64,000 nt of DNA from SIG672 sp045580325 (GTDB lineage: Bacteria > Bacillota > Clostridia > Oscillospirales > CAG-272), in the NCBI GenBank assembly GCA_045580325.1, contig JAZNNR010000007.1, positions 62,001 through 126,000 of the forward strand. The letters run 5' to 3'. Positions 44,297-51,540 of the stretch are shown here, in pieces. A program made the translations under genes and the position numbers. Each line of letters begins with the position of its first letter. The stretch's first letter is position 1. A model generated the notes under the pieces. It had not been told where the DNA came from and ran no database searches. It saw only the letters and a list, made by a program, of their open reading frames with translations.

Positions 44297-44419
44297 GCAG
44301 AAGGCTGGGTAATGGGACTTGGAACGAAGATATTTATTATCGCAGGACCGGTCATACTTTACGGAACCCTTGCGAGTGTGGTGTGCGGTGTGATTTATTG
44401 GATCACAGCCATATTATAA
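44297..44419 (+). pseudogene. Second copy of the spoVAC 3' end (41 codons)
   Basis: 123 bases that align without gaps to 43119-43241 inside spoVAC, with 11 differences. The first 36 codons differ at five third positions only, all silent; the last four sense codons differ and encode ITAIL where spoVAC has IKTLF. The reading frame and TAA stop are kept but no start exists. The silent pattern shows the two stretches diverged while both were parts of working genes, so one came from another lineage. A terminator follows this copy too. Confidence 0.9.
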
Positions 44420-44424
44420 TGGAA

Positions 44425-44450
44425 AAGGCTTGACAGAATTGTCAAGCCTT
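44425..44450. terminator. Hairpin after the second spoVAC end
   Basis: AAGGCTTGAC (44425-44434) pairs with GTCAAGCCTT (44441-44450). It overlaps the last codons of the minus-strand gene at 44442 and may once have ended spoVAC. Confidence 0.65.
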
Positions 44451-44927
44451 AAATATCTTTTTGAAAAAACCTTTTATTTTGCTTGTTGCGTTTTGTTGTA
44501 TTGGCGCAGGAAAGGGTTTATCTAACACCCACGGCAACTCAAAAACGTTAATTATCGAAATAGTAAAATAATCTCCTGTCTGCTCATTTGGCGATGAAAA
44601 TCCGTCAGTAATTAAAAGGCTGAAAAAGAAATCGTCTTGAATATCGATTTCATACTGTCCAAAAGTAACAACCTTGCCACAGACAGTATAATCAATGCCG
44701 ATATATTGAATTGTGTTATCTAATTCAACACTCATCGCTTCATCCGGCCTAGATATATCAATACCAAAATCAGATAAAAAAGATTCGAGTTTGGGAAACT
44801 TCCCCTTGATTTGAGCATAGAAATTTTCGCAGCATTCGCATTCACAAAGTGAGTGCGTTTTATAATAGTCTACCGTTTTTTCTATATCAACTTCAAACAC
44901 ATATTCGTCTTTTTGAATTGTGGTCAT
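44442..44927 (-). CDS. Conserved hypothetical protein with N-terminal cysteine knot
   Basis: 161 residues. It has the look of an uncharacterised family of gut Clostridia: a start with VEKT-like helix then THSLCECECCENFYAQIKGKFP (Cys group C-x-C-x-C-C), a beta-rich middle (VCGKVVTFGQYEIDI) and NEQTGDYFTISI followed by LPWVLDKPFP. No function known. AT-rich compared with surrounding core genes. It lies between the spoVAC remnant and the TIM-barrel gene. Confidence 0.7.
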   Translation of the reverse strand: MTTIQKDEYVFEVDIEKTVDYYKTHSLCECECCENFYAQIKGKFPKLESFLSDFGIDISRPDEAMSVELDNTIQYIGIDYTVCGKVVTFGQYEIDIQDDFFFSLLITDGFSSPNEQTGDYFTISIINVFELPWVLDKPFPAPIQQNATSKIKGFFKKIFKA

Positions 44928-44995
44928 ACTGATACCCCACTTTATTCTATTTATATAACTCTGCTAACAGTAATGTCAGTGCGTTAAACTCTTTA

Positions 44996-45829
44996 TTACT
45001 TAACACAATCTTTCCAATACTCAAAGGTCTCAAGAATTTTATCGTCGGCTTCGGGATATGCGTAGCCCTGCATGTGCGGTACGCTTTCGATAGTTACGAT
45101 GCCGTCATAATTTATTTCCTTCAGAACGGCTGCAATATCGTGCATATCGACAGATCCTACCTCTAAGAAGTTGTGAAGATCGTCTGCACCGTCGTTGTTG
45201 TGCAGATGGATTTCGAAAATAGGAAATTCCTTTGAACGAAAAGCCTGTAAAAATTCGCTGTATCCGGGATTTTCAGTTTTCGGACATTCAAGGTCAGTGT
45301 GCCTTAAAAGAGTGATGGGATTTGTACTTTTTCCGTTGATTCTCACGTTCAGATGACCGAGGTCGATGAGATAACCAAATCTTGAGTTGCCTTTGAGAGA
45401 TTCGACCTGTGCATTCTCTGCCTCGGTCAAGCCGAAATCCTCAAGCGCAATTTTTCCAAACTGCTTGTAAGCGAGAACGTACTCAACGTATGGCATTATG
45501 TTATCTCTTATCTGCCCCCAAACGTCGAAGGAAAATATATCTATAAGTCCGTACTTCTCCTGCCACTTTGCGATGGAGTCAACGTTATGCTTAAAAACTT
45601 CTATATCCTCGTCGCTGTGGGATTTGGGTAGTACGCCGTGTACGGTAAGTATGAGCTTCTTTTCGCGGATAACCGATGCAAACTCTTCGGACAGAGTGTC
45701 ATCTCTGCTGATTCTCGCCATGGAATTTCCGTGCATGCTGACAGAAGCAAAGCCGTGGTCTGCGAAAAAGGCCGCGTTCTGCGCGTCAGTGCGGGTAGGG
45801 TAATGCCAGATTGCAAGTCCGTTAATCAT
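44996..45829 (-). CDS. Sugar phosphate isomerase/epimerase-type TIM-barrel protein
   Basis: 277 residues of the AP_endonuc_2/xylose-isomerase-like superfamily. Probable metal ligands lie in KIALEDFG, LIDLGHLNVR, FEIHLHNND and IVTIES. The reaction cannot be named; relatives isomerise sugars or inositol intermediates. Start ATG 45829 with AAGGAG, two bases after the metallophosphatase stop, so both form one operon. A frame extending to 46021 lies inside that gene. Confidence 0.8.
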   Translation of the reverse strand: MINGLAIWHYPTRTDAQNAAFFADHGFASVSMHGNSMARISRDDTLSEEFASVIREKKLILTVHGVLPKSHSDEDIEVFKHNVDSIAKWQEKYGLIDIFSFDVWGQIRDNIMPYVEYVLAYKQFGKIALEDFGLTEAENAQVESLKGNSRFGYLIDLGHLNVRINGKSTNPITLLRHTDLECPKTENPGYSEFLQAFRSKEFPIFEIHLHNNDGADDLHNFLEVGSVDMHDIAAVLKEINYDGIVTIESVPHMQGYAYPEADDKILETFEYWKDCVK

Positions 45830-45831
45830 AA

Positions 45832-46539
45832 TCAGTTCTCCTTTTTGCTTTGAGCCTTTATATCTATCTCTATAATTTCGGGCTTGTTGTGGATTCTCGG
45901 AATAATGTGAGGATTTCCAAGACCTCGGCAGACGATAAAGCGTCCGTCGTATAGTCCCGACGTGTGTTTCGGCAAAATTCCCTGACCGGGCGCATACAGT
46001 CCTCTGCCGAAAAATCTCCATTGACCGCCGTGAGCGTGTCCCGAAATTATGAGGTCTATCGGTAACTCTTTCAGATATTTTTCGTAATATTCGGGGCGGT
46101 GCGATAAAAGAATTTTAAATCCGTCGGGCTTTGTGAAATCACCGAGCCACGACGTATCGGGAACTTCCTTTTCCGACAGGCAGGACGAAAGACCGCCGAT
46201 GTGAATCCCTTTAAATGAGGTCGAGCGGTCGTCAAGAAGCAGAGCGCCCCTCTTTGTAATCTCATTACCGATATTTTCACCGTATTTGCGTTCGTGATTT
46301 CCGAGCGAAACGAAGGTCGGGCAGAGCTCACAGGCACGCGTGAGGAAGTCAAAACCGTTTTTGTAGTTTGTTGCGTCGTGGATAAGATCTCCGCCTATGA
46401 GAAGTGCGTGCGGCTTTGTACTGCCTATAACGTCAAGTATCGGCTCGACTTCGCACTCGTGAAGGTCTGATACAAATATAAATTTCACGTCCTCGGGAAT
46501 ATCCGCGTAAAACGTGTGTTTGGTGATTTCAAAATTCAT
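45832..46539 (-). CDS. Metallophosphoesterase
   Basis: 235 residues with the calcineurin-like motif set: FVSDLHE, IGGDLIHD, LGNHERKYG, LSHRPEYYEKY and SGHAHGGQWR, all in the right order. The closest known type is YkuE, which acts at the membrane. Here there is no signal peptide. Start taken as ATG 46539 with AAAGGA ten bases upstream; a TTG nine bases earlier is too close to that site. First gene of a two-gene unit with the TIM-barrel gene. Confidence 0.88.
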   Translation of the reverse strand: MNFEITKHTFYADIPEDVKFIFVSDLHECEVEPILDVIGSTKPHALLIGGDLIHDATNYKNGFDFLTRACELCPTFVSLGNHERKYGENIGNEITKRGALLLDDRSTSFKGIHIGGLSSCLSEKEVPDTSWLGDFTKPDGFKILLSHRPEYYEKYLKELPIDLIISGHAHGGQWRFFGRGLYAPGQGILPKHTSGLYDGRFIVCRGLGNPHIIPRIHNKPEIIEIDIKAQSKKEN

Positions 46540-46849
46540 TACTGTCAAATCCTTTTGAGATTTATTTGAATACTGATTTGATTATACAACATTTTGGGTG
46601 ATAAATAGTGTATTAAATGTAAATGTTTTGAAGTAAACAGGAAAAATAAAAAATCCTTAATTAAAAATTACGAGTTGTGCGTACCTATAATAAATCCTAT
46701 TTGCTGTGAATTTATCACATATCAATTGATTTTTATAATGTCAGTTGACCTTGCTCAACTAATGCGTTATTGACATATAATGCCGAAAATGATATAATTA
46801 ACATGTACTTAAACAGTATAAATTCTATTATAGAAACAGGAGGGTAAAT
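46540..46849. other. AT-rich divergent gene-free stretch
   Basis: 310 bases, very AT-rich, no gene. It holds the promoter of the first lipoprotein gene and, just upstream of its -35, the inverted repeat AGTTGA/TCAACT (46743-46748 with 46755-46760), a possible operator. A TATAAT-like -10 for the minus-strand metallophosphatase is present near 46570 but its -35 is poor. Confidence 0.6.
46770..46798 (+). promoter_or_regulatory. Promoter of the first modular lipoprotein gene
   Basis: TTGACA (46770-46775), 17-base spacer, TATAAT (46793-46798), perfect consensus, about 50 bases before the start codon. Confidence 0.85.
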
Positions 46850-47929
46850 ATGAAAAAAACAAACACATTTATCAAGATCTTTGCAGCAATACTGATTGTG
46901 GGAATTCTTATGGCTTCACTTGTATCATGTAATGAAAGTGATGAAAAGCCTGCAGACGGTAAATCCGCATATAAAATTGCCTGCGCCAACGGTTTTGAAG
47001 GCACTGTATCTGAATGGCTTGCCTCGTTAGAAGGGGAAGACGGCAAAGACGGACGCGGAATTGAAACTATGTTCGTTAACGAAGACCTTCACTTGATTGT
47101 TATACTTACCGACGGTTCTATAATCGACGCGGGATACGTAGGTGTTGAAGTTACTCGGGAAACCTGCCCCGACTGTGGCGAGCCTCTCGACGACTGTATC
47201 TGCGGTTATTGCCTCGGCTGCGGCGAGCTCATCGACGACTGTATCTGCCCAACGGAAGAGTACACACCATTCTCTGTTCCCAGCGCAAGCGTAGTTTACG
47301 GCGAAACACTTGACACACTTTCTTTCAACGACGTAAACGGTCTTTGGGAAGTTATTACCGAAGAAGGCGAAGACAAGGGTGCTCTTTACGCTGTTTCCGG
47401 TGCATCTATCGCAGTTGTCAACAACATTGACTTTACAAACGCGAAGAAAATAATCATCTCTGCCGATATTAAGACACCCACAGACTTTCAGACGGACTGC
47501 GGATTTGTTCTTGATTACTGGATTAACCCTGAAGCTCCTAGCATATTCCAATGGGAAGGTGAGCATACATCATATATGTTAATGTATATGAACGGTGGAA
47601 ACACCATTATGTCCAAGATCGGTCCTGTAGCTATCGGTGATGATAAGGGTTGGGGCGCATTCGAAGATTGGTGGCAGAACGCTGCTTCGTATAACGTTGT
47701 TTACACAAACTACGATGCGTTCCCCGAATTCCGATATGACGAATATATCAATTTCAAGGTTGAATATGACTGCGTAAACGAAATTTACACAATCTATTAC
47801 AACGGCGTAAAGGTTGAATCTGCCGACTTTGAAGCAAGAATCTTTGCAAACGAAGGAAACAATGCAGTTGGTATCCGTACTAACGGCCCGAACATTTACT
47901 TCAAAAACATCAACATCGTAGTTGAATAG
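46850..47929 (+). CDS. Modular surface lipoprotein, short paralog
   Basis: 359 residues. Lipoprotein signal with lipobox LVSC (Cys27), one module GKSAYKIACANGFEGTVSEW (about 37-62), a short GEDGKDG stretch and the motif VILTDGSIIDAGYV. Then come two 13-residue units CPDCGEPLDDCIC and CLGCGELIDDCIC (106-133). A C-terminal domain of about 220 residues follows, rich in beta strands and aromatics, perhaps a concanavalin-like ligand binder. It is a paralog of 49369-51351, sharing signal, modules, C-terminal domain and even terminator. Strong AGGAGG site. Function unknown; the outer surface location is clear. Confidence 0.85.
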   Translation: MKKTNTFIKIFAAILIVGILMASLVSCNESDEKPADGKSAYKIACANGFEGTVSEWLASLEGEDGKDGRGIETMFVNEDLHLIVILTDGSIIDAGYVGVEVTRETCPDCGEPLDDCICGYCLGCGELIDDCICPTEEYTPFSVPSASVVYGETLDTLSFNDVNGLWEVITEEGEDKGALYAVSGASIAVVNNIDFTNAKKIIISADIKTPTDFQTDCGFVLDYWINPEAPSIFQWEGEHTSYMLMYMNGGNTIMSKIGPVAIGDDKGWGAFEDWWQNAASYNVVYTNYDAFPEFRYDEYINFKVEYDCVNEIYTIYYNGVKVESADFEARIFANEGNNAVGIRTNGPNIYFKNINIVVE

Positions 47930-47943
47930 TTTTATACAAACCG

Positions 47944-47985
47944 AAAACTCCTCTCGTACAATATGGGTACAGGAGGAGTTTTTCG
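47944..47985 (+). terminator. Terminator after the short lipoprotein
   Basis: AAAACTCCTCTCGTAC (47944-47959) pairs with GTACAGGAGGAGTTTT (47967-47982) except for two bases, followed by TTCG. It is nearly the same sequence as the terminator of the long paralog. Confidence 0.75.
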
Positions 47986-48005
47986 TTATTGAAAGTGTTT
48001 GTATT

Positions 48006-48938
48006 TTACTTTGACAGCAAACCAAACAAAACCTCGACATTATCTGTTGAATACTCTATCTCCGAGGAGAAGAGGCGGATAAGCTCAACTTGGTCTTCAA
48101 AGTCAAATTTGCCCGTCTTACTGAAAACAAGTGCGCCGAGGGTATAGACAAGTCGGTAGCAAAGCGCGGTAAACGACGCCACGACAGATGCCTCGGAAAT
48201 ATCAAAAGAGTTTGCAAAATACCTATAAATAATATAGACCGTAAGCTGCTCGTACTCGCTCTCGCGGCTTGCCATATGTGAGTCAAAACCAAGGAATGTG
48301 ATGCTTTTGTATTCACTCTGTAAAAGCTCGAGAAGCTCTCTCCACCTAATATCGAGATTTTCAAGCGAAAGGAAGATCTTGCACCACTCCTCTATACTTT
48401 TTTCGGGGAAAGTGGTGTTCAGCGTGTCAAGCATACAGTCTATACGCTGTGAAACGGGAATTTCTCTGTTTTGTAAAAGCGTGATGACCTCGTCGCGCAG
48501 AGCTATTATTTCATCGTCGCACTCGTATTCTCCGCTGATCTCAAGCAGGGCAGGCTCGCTCTGTCCGATAATAATACGCGCGGCTTCTTCACAGCATAGT
48601 CCAAGACCGCTTTCGATACGTCCGGGCAGATTATTATGAAATCTCGGGTGCTCTTTGCATATCGTGCATAGCGAGTCTTCACCCGAAGCGAGAATTATAT
48701 CACAGAGGTTGTCAGAGTTCAGAAAAGGACAGCGCTCGCCGTCAGACAGGATAAAATGGGGAACACCCTCGCGTGAAATGTTTTCTTTAAAGCGCTTGCC
48801 CATATCGCCCGTAGTCGAGTCGTAAAACCTCAAAGCGTCGTCGTCAATGTCTATTTCCCAGCCGATACAGCAGTTGTGTCGGCATTTTTTGTTTATACAT
48901 TTGAATTTTTTATAATAATTTGGAAAAACGTACTGCAA
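48006..48938 (-). CDS. fliB: FliB-type lysine N-methylase
   Basis: 310 residues. The family pattern is plain: FPNYYKKFKCINKKCRHNCC-GWEIDID at the start, then CPFLNSDNLCDII, SLCTICKEHPR and GLGLCCEEAA. These cysteines are thought to hold a 4Fe-4S cluster; FliB of Salmonella methylates flagellin lysines with SAM. No flagellar gene is in this window. It starts with TTG at 48938 behind AAAGGA, 32 bases after the XRE gene, and lies between the two lysine-rich lipoprotein genes, which are possible substrates (inference). Confidence 0.88.
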   Translation of the reverse strand: MQYVFPNYYKKFKCINKKCRHNCCIGWEIDIDDDALRFYDSTTGDMGKRFKENISREGVPHFILSDGERCPFLNSDNLCDIILASGEDSLCTICKEHPRFHNNLPGRIESGLGLCCEEAARIIIGQSEPALLEISGEYECDDEIIALRDEVITLLQNREIPVSQRIDCMLDTLNTTFPEKSIEEWCKIFLSLENLDIRWRELLELLQSEYKSITFLGFDSHMASRESEYEQLTVYIIYRYFANSFDISEASVVASFTALCYRLVYTLGALVFSKTGKFDFEDQVELIRLFSSEIEYSTDNVEVLFGLLSK

Positions 48939-48970
48939 AGCGGAAGTCCTTTCAGATTTTTGAGAGCTAT

Positions 48971-49198
48971 TTATGTTCTGAAATCAAAAAGTTTACTCGG
49001 AGGAATTTCAAGAGCATCGCATATTTCAAATATTACGTCGAGCGAAACAGCACAGTCTGCCGTTTCAATTCTGCTCATGTGGGTACGACTGATGTTGATA
49101 AGCTCGGCGAGTTTTTCCTGCGAATATCTCTTTTCTTTTCGATAGTATGCTATGTTAAGTCCGAGAAGCCTGTATTTTTCCCACTGCTTGCTTTTCAT
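48971..49198 (-). CDS. XRE-family regulator, single domain
   Basis: 75 residues, almost only a helix-turn-helix: LLGLNIAYYRKEKRYSQEKL, then ISRTHMSRIETADC and IPPSKLFDFRT at the end. It is too small to sense a ligand by a second domain. GGAGG site before the ATG. It is transcribed with fliB and divergently from the long lipoprotein gene, whose promoter carries a palindrome at 49278-49300, so control of that promoter is likely. Confidence 0.9.
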   Translation of the reverse strand: MKSKQWEKYRLLGLNIAYYRKEKRYSQEKLAELINISRTHMSRIETADCAVSLDVIFEICDALEIPPSKLFDFRT

Positions 49199-49277
49199 TT
49201 GTTTCCTCCGTTTGTTTTTACTTATATATTAAGTATACTATTTCCAAAAGATAATTTCGATAACACAAAAAGTTATA

Positions 49278-49300
49278 TTTGTTACTTGACAAGTTACAAA
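49278..49300. promoter_or_regulatory. Candidate operator at the long-lipoprotein promoter
   Basis: TTTGTTACTT (49278-49287) and AAGTTACAAA (49291-49300) form an inverted repeat with 9 of 10 positions paired and a three-base centre. It covers the -35 box TTGACA at 49286-49291. Position and symmetry fit a repressor site for the divergent XRE protein. Confidence 0.6.
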
Positions 49301-49314
49301 TGTTGTGGTATACT
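49286..49314 (+). promoter_or_regulatory. Promoter of the long modular lipoprotein gene
   Basis: TTGACA (49286-49291), 17-base spacer, TATACT (49309-49314). Confidence 0.82.
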
Positions 49315-49368
49315 GCACTTGTGCGGTAAAAAGCACAGAATATAAAAAGAACGGAGAAAAACAAAAAG

Positions 49369-51351
49369 ATGAAAAAATCAAACACATTAACCAAAATCTT
49401 TATAATGATGCTTATCGTGGGACTTCTTGTGGTTTCGCTTGTGTCGTGCGATAATCAGAAAACAGAGCAAGTTTCTGACGGAAAATCTGCATACGAGCTT
49501 GCGGTAGAAATGGGCTACAAAGGCACGTTAGAGGAGTGGCTCGCTTCCCTTGTAGGTGTAGCAGGAACAAGCGGAAAATCGGCGTATGAGATCGCTCTTG
49601 AAAACGGCTTTGAAGGTAGTGAATCCGATTGGCTTGCTTCTCTCGTTGGTCTTAACGGCAAAGACGGTGTTAACGGAACTGACGGAACCAATGGTAAAGA
49701 CGGAAAAGATGGAAGTAACGGTAAAAACGGCGTTAACGGCAAAAACGGCAAAGACGGAAAAACACCTTATATAAAAGATGGATATTGGTGGATTGGGGAC
49801 GTTAACACAAATGTGAAGGCAGAAGGCGTTGACGGAACTGACGGCACTAATGGAAAAGACGGTATTGACGGAAAAGACGGCAAGTCCGCGTATGAAATCG
49901 CGCTTGAAAACGGATTTGAAGGAACTGAGAGCGAATGGCTTGCTTCTCTCGTTGGTAAGGACGGCACTGCCACAAGCAAGGGAGAAGACGGAAAAACACC
50001 CTATATAAAAGACGGATATTGGTGGATTGGGGACGTTAACACAAATGTAAAGGCAGAAGGCGTTGACGGAACTGACGGTGTTGATGGAAAAGATGGCAAG
50101 TCCGCGTATGAAATCGCTCTTGAAAACGGGTTTGAAGGAACTGAGAGCGAATGGCTTGCTTCTCTCGTTGGTAAGGATGGCGCTGCTGCAAGCAAGGGAG
50201 AAGACGGGAAATCGGCGTATGAGATTGCGCTTGAAAACGGCTTTGAAGGTAGTGAGTCCGAATGGCTTGCCTCTCTCGTCGGCACTGATGGTAAAGATGG
50301 AAAAGACGGACTCAATGGAAAAGATGGCGCTAACGGTAAGGATGGACTAAACGGAAAAGACGGAGTTAACGGCAAAGACGGCCTTGGTATTAAGAACGCG
50401 TATGTTAATGATGAGCTTCGTTTGATTCTTGTACTTACCGACGGTTCTATAATCGATGCGGGATACGTGGTAAAAACCTGTTATAACTGCGGTCTGCCTC
50501 TCGACTGGTGCACGTGTTGCCCTTATTGCGGTAATACTGAAGACGAGTGCACATGCTGCCCTAATTGCGGACGTCCTCTCGACGAGTGCGTATGTTGTCC
50601 TAACTGCGGACTTCCTTTCTACTGGTGCACATGTTGCCCCGACTGCGGTAATACTGAAGACGAGTGCATATGCGATCTCGAATGGTACACCCCCTTTACC
50701 GTTCCCAGTACAAGCGTGGTTTACGGCGAAACAGTTGACACACTTACTTTCAATGACGTAAGCGGTCTTTGGGAAGTTGTTACCGAAGAAGGCGAAGACT
50801 ACGGCGCAGCTTACACTGTTACGGGCTATGCTATCGCAGTTGTTGATAAAATCGACTTCAGGAACGCTAGCAAGATCACTATCTCTGCTGACATTAAGAT
50901 TCCTACAGGCTCTAACACAGACTGCGGATTTATTCTTGATCTCTGGATGAATGAAGAAGACTCTATCTTCCAGTGGGAAGGTGAAAATATTTCCTACATG
51001 TTTATGTATATGAACGGTGCAAATACAATCATGAGTAAGATCGGTGAAGTAAGCATTGGTGATGACGCAGGCTGGGGTGCATTCGAAAGTTGGTGGGAAA
51101 ACTCTGCATCATACAACGTTGTATACACAGACTATGCTCCCGTTCTTGAGTTCCAGAACGACGAATATATCAATTTCAAGGTTGAGTATGACTGCGAATA
51201 CGAGGTTTACACGATATACTATAATGGTATAGCAGTTGAATCTGCTGACTTCGATGCAAGAATCTTTGCTAACGAAGGAAATAACGGCGTTGGTCTCCGC
51301 ACTAACGGAGCTAACATTTACTTCAAGAATATTAACATTGTAGTTGAATAA
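49369..51351 (+). CDS. Modular collagen-like surface lipoprotein, long paralog
   Basis: 660 residues. Lipobox LVSC (Cys27). Five 26-residue modules of the GKSAYEIALENGFEGTESEW type lie at about 38-63, 69-94, 171-196, 243-268 and 280-305. Two longer modules with TPYIKDGYWWIGDVNTNVKA lie at about 130-159 and 208-237. Between them run Gly-x-y triplets, mostly NGK/DGK/KDG (94-131 and 305-340). Residues 371-435 are five exact tandem 13-mers of the form C-x2-CG-x6-C-x-C. The last 220 residues match the short paralog. Collagen-like rods usually hold a binding head away from the cell. Copy number differences point to repeat expansion by recombination. Promoter and likely operator upstream. Confidence 0.88.
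   Translation: MKKSNTLTKIFIMMLIVGLLVVSLVSCDNQKTEQVSDGKSAYELAVEMGYKGTLEEWLASLVGVAGTSGKSAYEIALENGFEGSESDWLASLVGLNGKDGVNGTDGTNGKDGKDGSNGKNGVNGKNGKDGKTPYIKDGYWWIGDVNTNVKAEGVDGTDGTNGKDGIDGKDGKSAYEIALENGFEGTESEWLASLVGKDGTATSKGEDGKTPYIKDGYWWIGDVNTNVKAEGVDGTDGVDGKDGKSAYEIALENGFEGTESEWLASLVGKDGAAASKGEDGKSAYEIALENGFEGSESEWLASLVGTDGKDGKDGLNGKDGANGKDGLNGKDGVNGKDGLGIKNAYVNDELRLILVLTDGSIIDAGYVVKTCYNCGLPLDWCTCCPYCGNTEDECTCCPNCGRPLDECVCCPNCGLPFYWCTCCPDCGNTEDECICDLEWYTPFTVPSTSVVYGETVDTLTFNDVSGLWEVVTEEGEDYGAAYTVTGYAIAVVDKIDFRNASKITISADIKIPTGSNTDCGFILDLWMNEEDSIFQWEGENISYMFMYMNGANTIMSKIGEVSIGDDAGWGAFESWWENSASYNVVYTDYAPVLEFQNDEYINFKVEYDCEYEVYTIYYNGIAVESADFDARIFANEGNNGVGLRTNGANIYFKNINIVVE
49480..50400 (+). repeat. 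In-frame repeat region of the long lipoprotein gene
   Basis: DNA repeats underlie the protein modules. The segment around 49764-49960 (TPYIKDGYWWIG module plus the following SAYEIALENGFEG module) recurs almost base for base at 49995-50175, and the SAYEIALENGFEG unit alone recurs near 49578, 49884, 50100 and 50211. The near-identity suggests recent duplication and makes length variation between strains likely. Confidence 0.85.
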
Positions 51352-51370
51352 TTTAATAATTCAAATTGAA

Positions 51371-51412
51371 AACTCCTCTCGTACAATATGGGTACGAGAG
51401 GAGTTAATTTTT
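51371..51412 (+). terminator. Terminator after the long lipoprotein
   Basis: AACTCCTCTCGTAC (51371-51384) pairs perfectly with GTACGAGAGGAGTT (51392-51405), then AATTTTT. Same sequence family as the terminator at 47944. Confidence 0.85.
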
Positions 51413-51540
51413 GCTGTTATTAAAAATGACTCTAAAATAATAACGATTTATTATATTGCGCTCAAAATATGATGTAAATAATTCCTCAAAGAATATTTTT
51501 ACTTCTTTTACAAACAATAAAAATAAAAAAGGTAAAAGAA

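Noticed and set aside
50001..50375. Proline/serine-rich frame on the minus strand
   Set aside because: Antisense to the collagen-like repeats; low-complexity shadow.
49480..50400. Possible CRISPR or tandem repeat array
   Set aside because: The repeats are in frame, of unequal spacing and code for protein modules; no constant repeat with unique spacers and no cas gene.
43242..51540. Prophage or conjugative element in the spoVA gap
   Set aside because: No integrase, transposase, relaxase, portal, capsid or replication gene is visible; only small cassettes and single genes.
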